64,000 bases of DNA from Lytechinus pictus (GCF_037042905.1 NC_087251.1:38994373-39058372); one strand, 5' to 3'; shown: positions 44,647 to 58,062, counted from the stretch's first letter. Program-made: numbers and translations. The notes: a model not told the origin generated them from the sequence alone.

Positions 44647-47600
44647 ATGGAACTTGGAAAATTCTTCGTGCTGGTTTTGGCCTGCATTTTGCTCGTTTCG
44701 GGCAATGCAGATGCCAAATTCAAACGCGGAGAAATCTCTACGGAACAGGTGAGTTGTAACAGGAGTGGGGTTATTTTTAAAGAAGAGAGGGAGGGATACT
44801 GATGTAGAAACATCGGGGTGGATATGGGGCTAAACCTGTGAATGGAGTTTGGATGTAAAATGTTCATTGACATGATGGGGAGTGTGTGTACACATACCAT
44901 TGTATACTTTTTTTATTCTTCTACAAACAGAATATTGAGAGGGACCGAAGCGAGTGAAGATCAATTTTAGAAAGTCATTTGAAAAATTTACAAGCAAAGT
45001 TTCATCAATTTTTAGTACAAAATGTTAGGAAATATTATAAAGAACAAAATAGAAGATGATTAAAACTATTGAATTCATATTTTTAGTGTAATCCAAAAAC
45101 AAAATAGAAGGCTTAAAAAATATAAAGTGTCCGAACTGCCGACCCCCCATCCTACAACAAAATATATTTTGTGATAATTATAGAAATAATAATCAATATT
45201 AATAATAATAACACTAAGGTTAATGATAATAAGTGTAGGCCTATACGTTTATATCATATCAGTAGCGTAAGCAGTATTTTTGAAGGGGGGGGGGCTTTCA
45301 AGCTGAATGAAAAGTTTAGAAGAAAAAAAGCGCCTTTGCCCAAAATTTGAGGTCGTTTCGTACCAAACAAATTTATTACGGGGGCTGGGAACCCTTGTGA
45401 CCACATCCCTGCGTACAAAATGGGTTTTAAAGAGGGTTGAACCCCTGTGCTGTAGCCCCCCCCCCCCCCACTTCCCCTGCGTACGCTACTGTATCATATT
45501 ATAAAGAATATGATTAGATTTCATCAGGTCATTGATAAAAAACAGCTTTTTGCTGATCTTTTGTATCTGAATGAATATATTGTAATAAATGAATAAATAA
45601 ATTTCTACACGCTTTAGCCCTGGGCAAAGATTGAACACAACATCCCCACCTGGAATTTTCTTTTGGATGCTCCCCCCGCTATTTTCGTTCTGACAAAGAA
45701 TGAAGAAAAACAATGAATATGGTCTCGCCAGATATACCTGGGTTCCGTTTCATAAAGATTTTAAAACAACATTTACACAACTTCTATAACGGGTTAAATA
45801 TCAGCCAATCAAATCGAATGATTTTAGTAGCTTTAAACTGATATTGCAAATGTCTTATAGTAACAAGTTTTATGAAAAAGGCACCAGGACTTTTTAGAAT
45901 AAAGATTCTGTGCAATATTCAACGGTAGTTTTGTATGGTAGAGCCTCAGCAAATGAGTGTTGAAAGCATGCTAAAATTTTTCTAGAATGCGTTTAGGATT
46001 TTACATTTTCATTCATTATAAAAAAAGAGAGTAATCTTTAAGAATGAAACGGTTAAAGCGCAATGGTAAGAAAAAGGAGCCATTCACAAATGCGTTTTGA
46101 AACTGGGGATTTGATAATGATCCCCATGTAAAACACAAGATCTAAAACCATGAAAACAGTGTTTAACATTTGAAAATGGAAAAAAAAACGAAAATGAAAA
46201 ATGTGAAATATTATATCTTAATGTATCAAACATTATCAAAAGTTGGCCAAAGGAAAAAAAAGGATTAAAATAAATAAAAGGAAAAGGAATGTCTTCAAAA
46301 AACCTAAATCAACGAAAAAATATCAAAACGTTGGACATAGATTTTTACTTTAAAAGGCTAAAAGTTTATTTCGCGATTGAGAGAGCGCTTGCCTCATTAC
46401 CCCATGCCGAACAGGTTTGAAAAAAGCTCCGTCCTCTTTTATTAAAGACTAGACTTGTTTCAAAACTACTCATAAAGCCCGAAACAAAATTTCGTTTGCA
46501 TCTTGGCATAGTAAAAGAAAATATTCCATTTAGATGCATTAATGATGTACATATCGAAAATGATCTATTTCAATAAATGTACAATTTTCTCCAAGGAAAT
46601 TACTTTTGCTCAAATAACTTTATACGCTATTTAATGTCCCCTCTCTCTCTTACTTCCACCTTTCTTCCATATAGGATATGGCCTTCCTTGGGCAATTTTA
46701 TTTCCAAAACAGGGAGGACAACATCCTAAACTTCACTATCACATACCCCGCTGTAAGTAATCCTCTTTTAAAAAAAATTAATGGTATACCGGAACCGGGT
46801 TTAAATTTTATCTCAAGTTTAGATTGGTCTGAATTCACATTTCTAAAGACCACCGCACACCTTACGACTGGTCAACAATCCGATTTAGGAACAAAAATAT
46901 AATTTTGATCATTTTCTGAAAATGTGAATAAGATGTATCTTTATTTGAAGTACAGATTAAGTGAAAGAATATTAATATAACAATTTTGGATGACTGTAAG
47001 TCTTTATTTTGTAGGAGAGTCCAAATTAGTTTCAAATTATAGCCAATCGTACGATTGTTAAGGCGTTTTAATAGTAGATATTAAATTCGCTTTTATTTTA
47101 ATAAGGATGATGATAGCATTGTCACAGATTTTAAACATAGATATTCATACGATGATTTAGAACATTACACAATGAGATAATCCATGTCCCAATATGATTA
47201 TGAGCATCAAATTCTATTACGTTTTATTCCAAAATTGGGTAGCAGACCAATCGTAAGGTATATGCAGTGGCCTTTAAGCACGCACTTCATTTTATCTCCA
47301 AACGAAAAAAAGAAGAATTAACAAATTCTATTAGACAACGTAAATTTCAGTACGAACCATATATATATTTTTAAAAGAAAAAAATATATTCCGATTTTTT
47401 ACATATATGGCATGAAGTTAATAATTATAACGTAAATAATCTCTTTGGGTCATACAGGTTTGTATATTATGTTTTAAATAGAGAGATCGGTAAGTCAACA
47501 ACTTAAATCGAGTGATGATAGATTCCACTCTTGTATTGTACGTCTTATCATTATTTGTGTTAATTATTAATATATGTAAACAAAAACAAAATGTGTTTTG

Positions 47601-49563
47601 TACAGGACCAATGCTGCTATCGACTCGTCATATTTGATGAAAGCTATGGACAGTGGGGAAGTATACGACCGAACGAAGATAGACTGGTAATGAAATATCA
47701 TAATCATTTTTTTGTAATAATCATATTAAGATGATTGTCGCGGATCAAGTCAGTAATGACCTGTAGTTTTCAATTGATAAAGGTTATTTAATGCCCGCCT
47801 CTTTATCCTGGTAGGAAACTCATAAGAATGTCTAGAATGTAACAAATACAATTTTTTCTGGAGAAACTGAAAATAATCACCTTTATTTACTCTTAATAAC
47901 AGAATCATTCTGTAATTTTCATAAAACAGGAATTTTTCTGCAATTTAACAGAACAGGTCTGTTTAAAAAGGGAAAAGGGTGTTTTATTCAAGGAAATTTG
48001 TAAGATTCCATACACCTAATACCAATTTCCTGTAAGTTTACGCAATCTGGTAAGATTACAGGTGTTCTCGAGACTCTGCTGCAGGAACTTCTTTTATTTT
48101 AAGGATAAATTTTCTAACAGTGTAGGCACAGTCTTATAGTGAAAATACGTTCAAACTCCCAATAAATTTCTTTGAGCAAATAGCCAGAAATTTACCATTT
48201 TTCTTTTGACACAATCCTGGCAACTTGCTGCATTATTCTTTACCGTATCATGCTTTTGATACAATACTTTTTAAGGTTTTAATGATGTTTTCATCGTTAA
48301 GTTGAGTCTTTAATAATTTTTACGCTATTTTCAGCGTAAAATTGAGCCAGAAAATTACGGTGTCCAAGTAAAAAACAAAACGAATAATGTTTTATTATTT
48401 TCTAACAAATCGTGTTTCTCCTTTTTCACCCATTAGACCTGTCGGGGTAAAATCGATAAGGTGAAGGATCTTGAATATAAAATTAAATTGACTGGCCTTG
48501 ATCCTACTTGTCAGTTGATCACTGATGACAATGGTTTCAAAGTAAGTAGTGTGTTGTAACGGCAGTACACTCTCATTATTTTGGGTAAATTTCGTTCGGC
48601 AACACATTGTTGGTTATAATTTTGCCCCAAACTGCTCAAATTATTCCCGAACATTTTGACCAAACCGTGCAAAGAAAGTGCTGCTCAACTATATACCAAT
48701 CGAATTCTTACCAAAAGTTGTCACATCGATATTAAATCTACGTCTCCGCTAAATTTTGGTAAATTCTTTGAAGTATCTTAATTTTGTGTGAATGTATGTT
48801 AATTATCGGTCAAAGAGAAACAACACAATTTTCAATTACTGTTTGGTTGTTCTACTTACCAACACAGCTTTGACATCAAGTTCTTTAATGTTTGATGGAC
48901 AGAATAGGCTTAAGACCCAAAGTTGGTTATGGATTGGTTAAAACATTGACCAACTATTTTAAGAGTGTACGACCTATATCCATTCCTTTGGAGAAATACT
49001 AAGTGTTACTTCTTTGCTACGTGTATAATTTGTACAGTTTAACAAAAGAATACGTTAGACCTGTTCTAGTAATTGTTATCAGCATCATCCTCGGATCATT
49101 GTTATCAACATCATCATCATCATAATCGATATTATCATTATTATTCGTGTAATAATCAGTAATAGAAGTAGTAAAAATATTTCAGTAGAAACAATAGAGG
49201 TGATATTGCTAACTTTCCTCCTTTCCAAACTATTCTACAGGTATAACAACTGATATAAACGCAGACCAGATGAAACAATAAACAAATTAAAATCAGTTTC
49301 TTTTTTCTTATTTTATTATATAATTATTTTCATTATATTTCTAGACAATACCACATTATTAATATGTTTTCATTATTTTGTTATTCAGTGGCTTGTTTGT
49401 CAAGATACCATCACCTTCGAATCCCGACAGCGACCACAGCACTACTTCGTACAGTTGGCAAATTGTAGGAGTAATAGAAAGGGATTGAGGAATGTCTCGT
49501 ACACCTTACATATGACCAATGGGAAAAATGGACTCTGGACGGAATTTGCGGAGAACCAGAAGT
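44647..49563 (+). CDS. TMEM145: TMEM145-like exons 1-5: signal peptide and luminal domain (residues 1-180)
   Basis: Exon 1 is a signal peptide with core FFVLVLACILLVSG and likely cleavage after ADA (residue 23), then KFKRGEIST, which matches the family start. Six luminal cysteines follow (63, 64, 89, 112, 126, 148), able to form disulfides, and sequons at Asn53 (NFT) and Asn157 (NVS). The fold is expected to be GOLD-like. Typical family pieces are QCCYRLVIFDE, GQWGSIRP and YTLHMTNGKNGLW. Confidence 0.88.
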
Positions 49564-52500
49564 GTAAGATTTGTCATCAGGTTTTTTAATTGATTTATGG
49601 CGTAAGGTTTGCCTCATTATAAGGTATATACAAAATAAATAACAGGATTTTTTTTTTACTGATTAAAAATATCGATGACGTACATAAACTTATTAATCAC
49701 GAAGGTTGACATTAATTAGAAAAGAAGGCACGAGGTCTAATTATCAATGAAATAAAATAATTCCTATAAAAAGGAGAATATTTTATTATTATCAATATCA
49801 TGTCTACCTTATCTATTTTCTGCTATCACGGGAGTCTTAACAGCATTGACGTCATACTCATTCCTTTCTCATATATATGATTTTTTTTAACAGTCATGAT
49901 GGAGACTGACTTGGCCTTCTTTCTTGGATACGTGGCGATGACTATCGTGGCTACTCGATTCAGATGTACGTATATAACTATTTTATAAATTTCAGTTAAT
50001 TATCATATTTCCCCCTTACAGCTGTAAGAGGAATTAGTCTATTCTCTCTCATGTCTACATTTAACTTCCAGAGGTGGTGTCTACCGTTTTATTACAAGAT
50101 TTTGAGGGAATACAAAATCAGACCCTAGTGTAAATTTTCACACTTTCATTTATCTTTTTTTTTTTAATTCTTTTTCTAGACGTCTTGTCATTGAGGAAAC
50201 TACTGCACCTAACCTATCGGTTATTCTACAGCAGTCTGTTCTTCAAGACAGTGTGTCTTCTACTCCTAAACATCGATTTATCGAGGTTTGCCCGGACCGG
50301 ACTTGAAATGACTAAGATGCAAGACGCTGGTAATTGAAGCTTATATATCAACAATTAAAATATCGATCTCAAATTTTCAATCTCCTAAAATGATCCATTA
50401 TTAATTTTTTTTTAAATATACCAAAAAAGTGATTATAAAGAATAATAAAGAAAAGTATTATTATGTATAAGTTTTTTGGCATTGAGGAGCATATCAATTG
50501 GTTTGACTTTATTCATCTGGTTTCTTTTTTCAGCTGAGGTATTCTCGTGGCTGTCTACGGTTTTCTTTGTGTGTGTTCTGCTGCTTGTGTCAAAGGGGTT
50601 CTCTGTCACCAGGTAAGTACAACCTCACACAATGTCAAGATAAATTAATACGTATAAGAGCCCACATGTTAACCCAGTGATTCAAACTTGGAAGTTTCTT
50701 TCCATCACACTATATAGGAAATGAAGGATCAAGATTGCACCTTAAATGAAACACTAGTAGCACCTTTTGCGGTGTCATCTTGCACCCTAAGTGAAAAAAT
50801 AACTTCTTGGGTAACATTTTGCACCCGGATATGCAAGTCTGCACCAAAAGGTGCAAAGCTGCATCCTTTACGTTAACATTGTTAATAAGGGTTTTAAATT
50901 GGTTCCTTCCTGAGATGGTTCAGCTCTGCACCATCTAAGTTGCACAGTGTAGCTAAATGCACCCATTTAAGGTGCATCATGTGTATATTATAGCACACAT
51001 GAGCAACCTGTTGTGCTGCTATTTTACCAAAATATAGGGTACATTTATGGATCCCTATTAGTGTGAATGAACATTGTCATAAGCTATTTCTTCGTCTTAA
51101 AAGTAATGAATAAGCTTTGATACTTGGAATACGGTTTGTTATTACTTGTTGTCATATCTGGTAAGCCTCTGGCAAACTATCAGGTTGTAAACAACAATAC
51201 TTGTTTGAAAAGTATACACACAATTTGAAATATTTGCAATCAGGTCGATCGAAGATAGGCGCTGTCGCGATGGTAGTATTGATGAAGATGGAGTTGTTGA
51301 TGATGTAGATGGAGATTATTACAATGATCCAAATGATGAGGAGGAGAGGGATAATGATTATATATTTTCTTTTTACAGATCTCAGATAAGCCTACCTGGA
51401 ACAGTGAAGACAATAGTGTTTGGTGCGATCTACTTGACCTTCTACACAATCATCTTATTTGACCAACGTGTGTTCCTTGACCCCCAAGACATCATTACTA
51501 GTATGACGTCACTATCAGCAAGCGGTTTGATTGGCTTAAAGTTTACAGGTAAGAGAATGTTCTTTTATATCAATAAGGTAAAAAAAAACCTGAATGATTG
51601 TTATGCTACGGTACTGATCATGAAATTTGTTAGCAAAAAGAAATTAATTTATTGGCAATCTGATTGATATTTGGCCACTACAAAAATACGCTTAAAATAA
51701 ATCGGAATGTCTCTAAGTATATTGTCACCCACTCTTTTTATAGTAAGATAATAACAAAATGTATCGTTTTATCTTACTATTTCATTCTGTTTCTCTCTCT
51801 TCAGGCGCTATCATATTCGTATACGGCTGTATGGTGACGATCAAGAACCACCCAAGAAAGGTGCCCTTCTATTTACCATTCGCTATCTTCTTTAGTGTTT
51901 GGTTTGTAGCTGAGCCTACCTATCGACTTCTATCCTTGTACGTCTACCCAGTTCTGAAAAGGTATTTAATATTTTTTGTTCCTATTCATAAAAAGGAGAA
52001 AATGTGCTTTACTTCATGATCAGAAGAAAATTAACCTGCGTGGAAAACACATTACAAGAATATTCCGTTTACAATCTTGTCGTTTTAAAACAAAAACCGA
52101 GAACATGCCTTCTCAATATCTCGATAAAGACTTTCTTTTAAATTTCGTGTACACAAATAATCAAATTAAATTTTAAAAAATCAAATTAATGGTAGAATCT
52201 TATCACGTTAATCAATACAATGGGATACACAATCCTCAATATTCATCTGTTTAAAAGAACGTTCATGTAGGTGTACATATTAATTATTGATAGTTTAGGC
52301 AAATCTCAAGGTATCCTCCATTGTGTCATGAATAGCATTTGTATATATACAAAGAGATATTCAAAATGCAATGTCTCATTAATGGGTATATTTTGTTTGC
52401 AAACTCACATACAGAAATGAAATGATGTGACTATTCAGTAAGTAAATGAACCCAAATCCAAACTAATTCACATATATTACCAGTTAATCTGCATCACACT

Positions 52501-55500
52501 TTTCTTTTATTTTTTTTCACAGTCCGAATATCTGGAATGGGATTGACCTGGCTTTGTCTTTTGCTGGACATGCCTATTTCCTGTATTTAACGCGACCGGG
52601 CCGTCTTAATAAACGGTTCCCTTTCCATTTGCGAGCAGGCAAGGTATACATAAAGGCTATTTTTTTATTATTAGTTTTCAATGTTATTCATTTATTTATT
52701 CACTTTTTCCCGTCAACATCATGTATCTACGATTTAAAAACAGATGAGTTCTGGTTACACTGCCTTCTCGTAAAAGACTCATATGAACTATCTTAAATAA
52801 TTTACTTGAAAAGAAAAGTTCAGAAATGATTATTACATTTTTGCTGAAATAAAAGAGAAGAACGTAAAAGTGTAATGATAAAAATATACATATTGGCCTT
52901 TTGATTTTTTGTGATTTGTTATTCTTAACCTAGGTTTCTTTCCGTAATATCGATGAGAACGTAGAAGATCTCTATGCTCCTTCGAAGGACTTTTATTCAG
53001 TTTTTCAAACTGGAAAGAAATCGAATACCAGAACTGGACCGGCGTTGACTATTCCCGAAGAACACCAGCACTTCGAAACACCTGTGGTAGGCTTTTTTTT
53101 AATCTAGAATTCCATATAAATTTTTCATAATTAACAAGCTATGAAACAAGTTATGAAACATGAATGACAATTAAAATTAAATTGAATAGAATGTTATTAT
53201 GTTCTTATGTACAACGTACCCCCGAAAGTAAGAAAATACTGTACATTTAACAACTAACCGGCCTGAAAAAAATCAAAGACAAACACTACATTTTCCTTTA
53301 CGTGTTGTTCGGAATTCAATTTTCTTCTAAATTCAGGTGGCTTTCAACGCACCTTCTGAAGAGTGCCTGGCTGTTCTTCCTCGACCATCCTCACCTGATA
53401 TACCAACCGTGTCTGCTACTGTCGACCTGTCGTACCGAACACCCTCACCGGTTATACCAACGGTATCTGGTACTGTCCAGAAACATACACCTGCAACGTC
53501 CTCGGTATTTGTTTCCATGCCGTCCGTAATGGCTAGGCAGTCATTTAAGATCACTCCTGCTGTCTCACCAACCTGTAAGATACGCATGGAACAAATTCAT
53601 GAGGAAGACAGGACGGCAGTTGAGATATCCACGGTAGGTTGGAAAAGATTATTCATTTTAGATTTTTTTTTTTGATCTCTCATGGACACCGAGCTCTTTC
53701 AATCGTACAAATTGCAATTTAAGTATTTCATATGATGTTTTGTCACTTTTGCAAATTTTGTCTAGGTTAGCTAAGAGTAAATTTATCGATTCCTTGTGTG
53801 TTCAAGAGGTTGTCAATCAATATTTACATTTTTATTTACTTTTTATGATATGATGACATGAAAAAAAAAAAATTGTTATTTAACAACCGAATACATTAAC
53901 AATCAACGCTTTTAAACTCAACTTTATCGAGATCGAGCTTTGTTTTAATCAATTGAAAAATATTAAATACACACAGTTTCATTTACTTATCTTTGATACA
54001 GGCTTCTGTTCCTAATGGAGGGTTCTCTGTATTCTGCGTCCAGAAACAACCGGTGAGTACCTTTAAGATTTAAAGTTAATAATACAATACAAATAATATA
54101 AACTTTAGGGTGTGTTCTCTTTTGTTTACTAACGATAATGTATGTTTATGTTTATTCGGTGAAGCAAATAAAAAAAAATTATAAATAATTATTTTAATGC
54201 CCAAAAGTGCACTTGTATTTCGAATTCCTTGAAATTTGAACCATTATTAAGCGAACTACAGAGCTATCTAATGAAGATGTTAACATCGTGTACTTAATAC
54301 AGGACACTGGAACTTCTCCTGTATATGATTCCATCACAAAGGAACACAAGGATACATTACAATCTGACGAAAAGGTATAGTATTTTATTGATCTAAAAAT
54401 TTATTTTAGCTTTAGAGCAAAGAAACGGTTCATAGTGAAGAATTCGCCATTTAATGTGGTTATGAATAGAATAATGATTTTGATGATGATGATGATAATA
54501 ATAATAGTAACAACAAAAATAATGATAGTGGGTTCGTACATATATATCGCTCAGGTCTGTCAGAGTGTCAGATATAACTCTCAGGGCACTCCACGATTTT
54601 TTTTTCTTCTTTAGCCTAACTGTCTAAAGGGCGCTTTAGCATTTCAAGGAATCAATTCCTGCCGAATCTCTATTTACCTCAACTGAGTCGAAAGGGGCAT
54701 AATGTAGATTGATCAACTTAAATTATTTGATATTTTAAAGATCATATTTTCTCCTTGATCCTAAAGTTAAGTGTTTGGTACATAGAAGGACAATTATACA
54801 TAAAACGGACTACAACGACGTAAAGAATACATAAAGTAATACGATGTTGCATACACGATCCAAGAATTATTCCAATATAACCTTCACCGTCAAGAAAACT
54901 GTTGTCAAAGTTTACACTTCTTACATATAAATTCATATAACCTTATTTTCATATCAAATTAAGTTTGCTTTTATTTCTTTTTTCAAAGCTTGTTGCTCCA
55001 AAGGGAGGATATTCGATCTTCTCTGTGAACAAGCGACCGGTAGGTATCTCAGAATGTATGATCGTAGTTATTATAAGATGGATTTTTAAAATCTTTATAA
55101 TGGAAAATATTATCATACATTAAAGGAACATGAATTATATTCTACTGAATATGATTTTTACCAAAATCTGATTGAACATGAACATGAATATACATACTTC
55201 CAATGATTCCGTTTACATTAATATGACGAGTTTACAAGTTAATGTAATTTTTGTTTTATTTTATAAGGACACACTGTCTTCTTTCAAAAACACTGGCATG
55301 GATGTAACGGATCAAACACAGAACAATTCTGTGAACAAGGTAATCACACATTGCACAAAATATACTAAATCAACTTATTTGAAGTTTCTCAGAGTTTCAT
55401 TAAATTTGTTTGAGGCAATTTACCAATATATAAATATGTTTTGTTTGCACAGTTAGCAGTTTTAGTTTCAGTTTTATGAATTGGTTTTAGCAGGGTATCT

Positions 55501-57458
55501 CCTCCATGGCTATTAATATTACACTCGTACTTTAGGTAATGTTATATAGTTGCATTTTGTTGTAAGAAATGAAATTTCATTTTTCATTTAAAAAATGAAT
55601 ATGAGTAAACATAGTTTGATAGTTCTTTCTATTGATTTCATTCCTTGCAACAGGAGCAACCCAGTGGTAAGAATGCCTGCAGCTTCCTGCCAAGGATCAC
55701 ACCATCCATCGAATCCAGTGTTTTATCTTCTTCTTACATCATCAAAGGATCCGACTCTGATGCCAACTGTCCTCTGGAGAATCTGCCAGCGACATGCAAA
55801 CCCTATCAACATCAAGAGCCTCTGAAGACCAAGGCTCCTTGGGAATCTGTATCTGATGATAAGGTGAATGAGACCAGAGTTGCTGAGAATCCTAAACAGA
55901 TTGCCATCAGATCAGTGGATGACTCTGTCTTTCAATCTAAAGACACAGATGAAACCGAATCATATAGCCAGGTCAACGGCGGCACCAAAGTGAGGCTAAT
56001 TCAAGTGCGAACAGCTCAACATGCCAACTCGCCGTTAATGAACACTGGAGAATCCGATTCTGATTCTGAGGTACCTGAGATCCAAAGCCAGAATAACAGC
56101 GGCACTCCAAATGTGAGGTTAATTCAAGTAAAACCGGCCAACGACCCATACGTGAAGATCGCTACTACCAGGCAATCTAGACCTGCCGATCAAGCTTTGG
56201 AGAAGAGTTCAACTAAGGAATGCAACAACACCGTCAACAGTGCACGCTTCATCACCGTAAAACCAGTGCACGAGCCTCTGCCAACCTTGGCTAATCGTGT
56301 ATCTGCTGCTCTAGTCCAGAAAGCCCTTGATGCTACGAATGAGACCGTCCCAGAAATAAAATCAGTTTCTGACGATATTACAATCTCCCAGCCAGAGTCT
56401 TCTTCCTTGGCAACGAATGACGTGCTCCAGATCAAGAATCTCGGACCTGTTGTAGATTCTCAAACGTGGCAGTACCCGGTTCCTCCCCCTAAGATCCAGA
56501 ACTGGACCACCGAGCCCCTGGAGCAATCAAAGAGCCAAGTCACCAACATCGGACAAGGAAAAGTTTCTGACGAAAATTTCCTCAATCTAGACAATGGTCA
56601 TCCAACCTGTCCAAGTGAAACAGATATTGCTTCAACATCTGGGGATCACGCTCTTGTTCCTGTGGCAAATGGAGGGGACTTTTCGAAGGTGATTTATGAT
56701 TTTTTTTTTCTTCAAATGTCAGGCTTTTATTCTTTTAACGTCACTTTACATAATATTTAACTAAAAAGTACTTCTGGGCTTTACAAGAGACGCCGTGAAA
56801 TTCTCTTTTGTACTTGAAAATATTTATTTATCTAGTTTTTTTTTTCTCACATCCTCTATGTAGCCTTCTAAAAAGACCCGGAAGGAGCCTTCACAAAGAC
56901 GATTCCCCAAATCAACCAACCCGGGAATGACAACGGATACCTCTTCTCATAACCAAAAAATGGTAATTACACAATCCGAGTCTATTCAGTGTATTTTCAT
57001 ATGAATTTGTTTCTTTACTGTTAAGTGGTGACTCTATAAAAGATATAATTATTTCAATACATGTTTAAAACAATCCAAAACATCTAAAACATTTCGATTA
57101 CTAAAGATTATTGAAACCTAAACTTTGTTTAGAAAGGTTTGAAATAATCTTACAATGCTGATTAAACATTGGAAAAATTGTGTGATTTTGATGATGTCTT
57201 TATGTAACACGTGTCGGTCGTCAATGCATGTACCATGCAACCAAATATATTTTAAATATCAAATTTCTATACCATGTTTTTGTATGGTATTTCATTTTTT
57301 TCCAGCAACTCACCATTTTGAGATCTTCTTAATCTCTTTTATTCCTTTTCATATTTCCTTGTCTTTAGGCTATGGATTCAAAGACAAAGAAGAAGAAGCT
57401 CAAGAAATTCCTAAAGCTCGCACGCAAGCACAAGAACAAGCCTGCGAATGAGGATTAG
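44647..57458 (+). CDS. TMEM145: TMEM145-like seven-transmembrane GOST protein, 20 coding exons
   Basis: Secretory-pathway membrane protein of the GPR180/TMEM145 branch of GOST proteins (GOLD-like luminal domain plus seven helices). The molecular function is not settled in the family. Exons: 44647-44748, 46675-46752, 47606-47686, 48437-48541, 49389-49563, 49894-49965, 50180-50329, 50534-50612, 51379-51548, 51805-51961, 52523-52643, 52934-53086, 53337-53633, 54002-54052, 54303-54374, 54989-55039, 55268-55339, 55654-56688, 56864-56962, 57369-57458. All are in phase, 1069 residues. Vertebrate TMEM145 is about 490 residues, so the core matches and the excess is a C-terminal tail. Motifs SKGFSVTR and LYLTRPGRLNKRFPFHLR favour TMEM145 over GPR180. 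Same strand as XDH, starting 4.7 kb after it. Confidence 0.9.
45260..45491. mobile_element. hAT-like MITE shared by both copies (copy 1)
   Basis: CAGTAGCGTAAGCAG at the left and CTGCGTACGCTACTG at the right are inverted and flanked by the 8-bp duplication TATCATAT (45252-45259, 45492-45499). The homologue at 63368-63608 has the same flanks, so this insertion is older than the duplication. Confidence 0.9.
45741..45885. mobile_element. Small MITE, GTTCCGTTTCATAAAG ends (copy 1)
   Basis: The left end GGTTCCGTTTCATAAAG pairs with the right end CAAGTTTTATGAAAAAGGCACC. Also present in copy 2 (about 63850-63994). Confidence 0.65.
47896..48122. mobile_element. 5'-truncated CACTGTTA MITE, TMEM145-like intron 3
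   Basis: Nearly the same sequence as the 3' 230 bp of the element at 29930-30212, including the TTTTCTAACAGTG end with TA. The left terminus is missing. Confidence 0.8.
48569..48967. mobile_element. MITE with CACTCT / AGAGTG ends, TMEM145-like intron 4
   Basis: TA-CACTCTCATTATTTTGGG at the left and CAACTATTTTAAGAGTG-TA at the right: short inverted ends with TA duplication, 399 bp, non-coding. Same terminal hexamer as the element at 1640-1878. Confidence 0.6.
49894..52643 (+). CDS. TMEM145: TMEM145-like exons 6-11: seven transmembrane helices (residues 181-430)
   Basis: Approximate helices by hydrophobicity: 187-203, 218-234, 256-274, 290-310, 330-352, 362-385 and 395-415. Conserved signatures: METDLAFFLG before helix 1, LLLVSKGFSVTR after helix 3, FYLPFAIFFSVWFVAEPTYR in helix 6, and AYFLYLTRPGRLNKRFPFHL at the end. 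Together these are the GPR180/TMEM145 family domain. Confidence 0.9.
50735..50990. repeat. Repeat with inverted GCACCTTAAATG / CATTTAAGGTGC blocks, TMEM145-like intron 8
   Basis: Multiple TGCACC/GGTGCA units between two inverted blocks. Probably a decayed palindromic element; the ends are not clear. Confidence 0.4.
52934..57458 (+). CDS. TMEM145: TMEM145-like exons 12-20: long C-terminal tail (residues 431-1069)
   Basis: Predicted cytosolic, low-complexity and probably disordered. Exon 13 repeats SPDIPTVSATV and SPVIPTVSGTV. Exons 14+15 (51+72 nt) and 16+17 (51+72 nt) look like a tandem exon duplication (NGGFSVFCVQKQP and KGGYSIFSVNKRP). Exon 18 (1035 nt) has three related modules: VRLIQVRTAQHA, VRLIQVKPANDP and ARFITVKPVHEP. 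The last exon ends in a lysine-rich stretch, KTKKKKLKKFLKLARKHKNK. I recognise no known domain. Splice sites are good and the frame stays open throughout, so the tail looks real rather than a read-through. Confidence 0.8.
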
Positions 57459-58062
57459 GAACTAACATATCACTTCAACTATACTGCAATGATTGAAAAA
57501 CAAACCGGATACCTTTGGGCCATAAACAAACCTTCACTTCACCTAGTATATTATCCCATAAGAAAAAAAAATGGGCATGTCTTTGGATCATTTACCGAAA
57601 CTGAAAAAAAAAGAATTTTCAATAAGTCTTAGTTACGAACTCTAAAATACAATTTATTTTGTTTAGGAAAAACGCTAAATATGCAACAGGTCATATATAG
57701 AGAGCCACTATTAACTGAAGCAATCAGTGGGCTTTAATTTCATTAAAAACTGGCAGAGTTCTGAATGATGGTTACAAACAAATTCAGGCTTATTCATTTA
57801 TTTCCAAAAGGATAATGGTATGTTATATTCTAATCATAGAAAACTTTATTTCAGGTTTGATTTTCAAAGAGAATTTATTTTGCAGTTTGAGGAGTCCATT
57901 GTCATACTCTTCAACCACTAATGATTAGTTACTTAAAAAGTCATATTGAAATAATTAAATGACGAATCTTGAACATACTTGAAAATTGAATTCATTTAAC
58001 TTAATGAAACAAGAATATTGTCAACGAAATGTAATTTTGAGAAGTATGCATACCTTATTGGA

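Larger units (their letters stand above)
39921..45891 (+). repeat. Duplicated segment, copy 1
   Basis: Direct repeat of 58233-64000. It starts GTCCGACCATGAATATACC, inside the last codons of XDH, and is collinear to the window end. It covers the XDH 3' flank, intergenic MITEs, the TMEM145-like promoter, exon 1 and part of intron 1. Copy 1 carries the 43498-44004 insertion that copy 2 lacks. Copy 2 carries about 380 bp (60644-61022) that copy 1 lacks. Confidence 0.95.
44749..46674. other. TMEM145-like intron 1
   Basis: Contains the hAT MITE (45260-45491) and the TTTCATAAA MITE (45741-45885). The remainder is AT-rich without recognised content. Confidence 0.5.
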
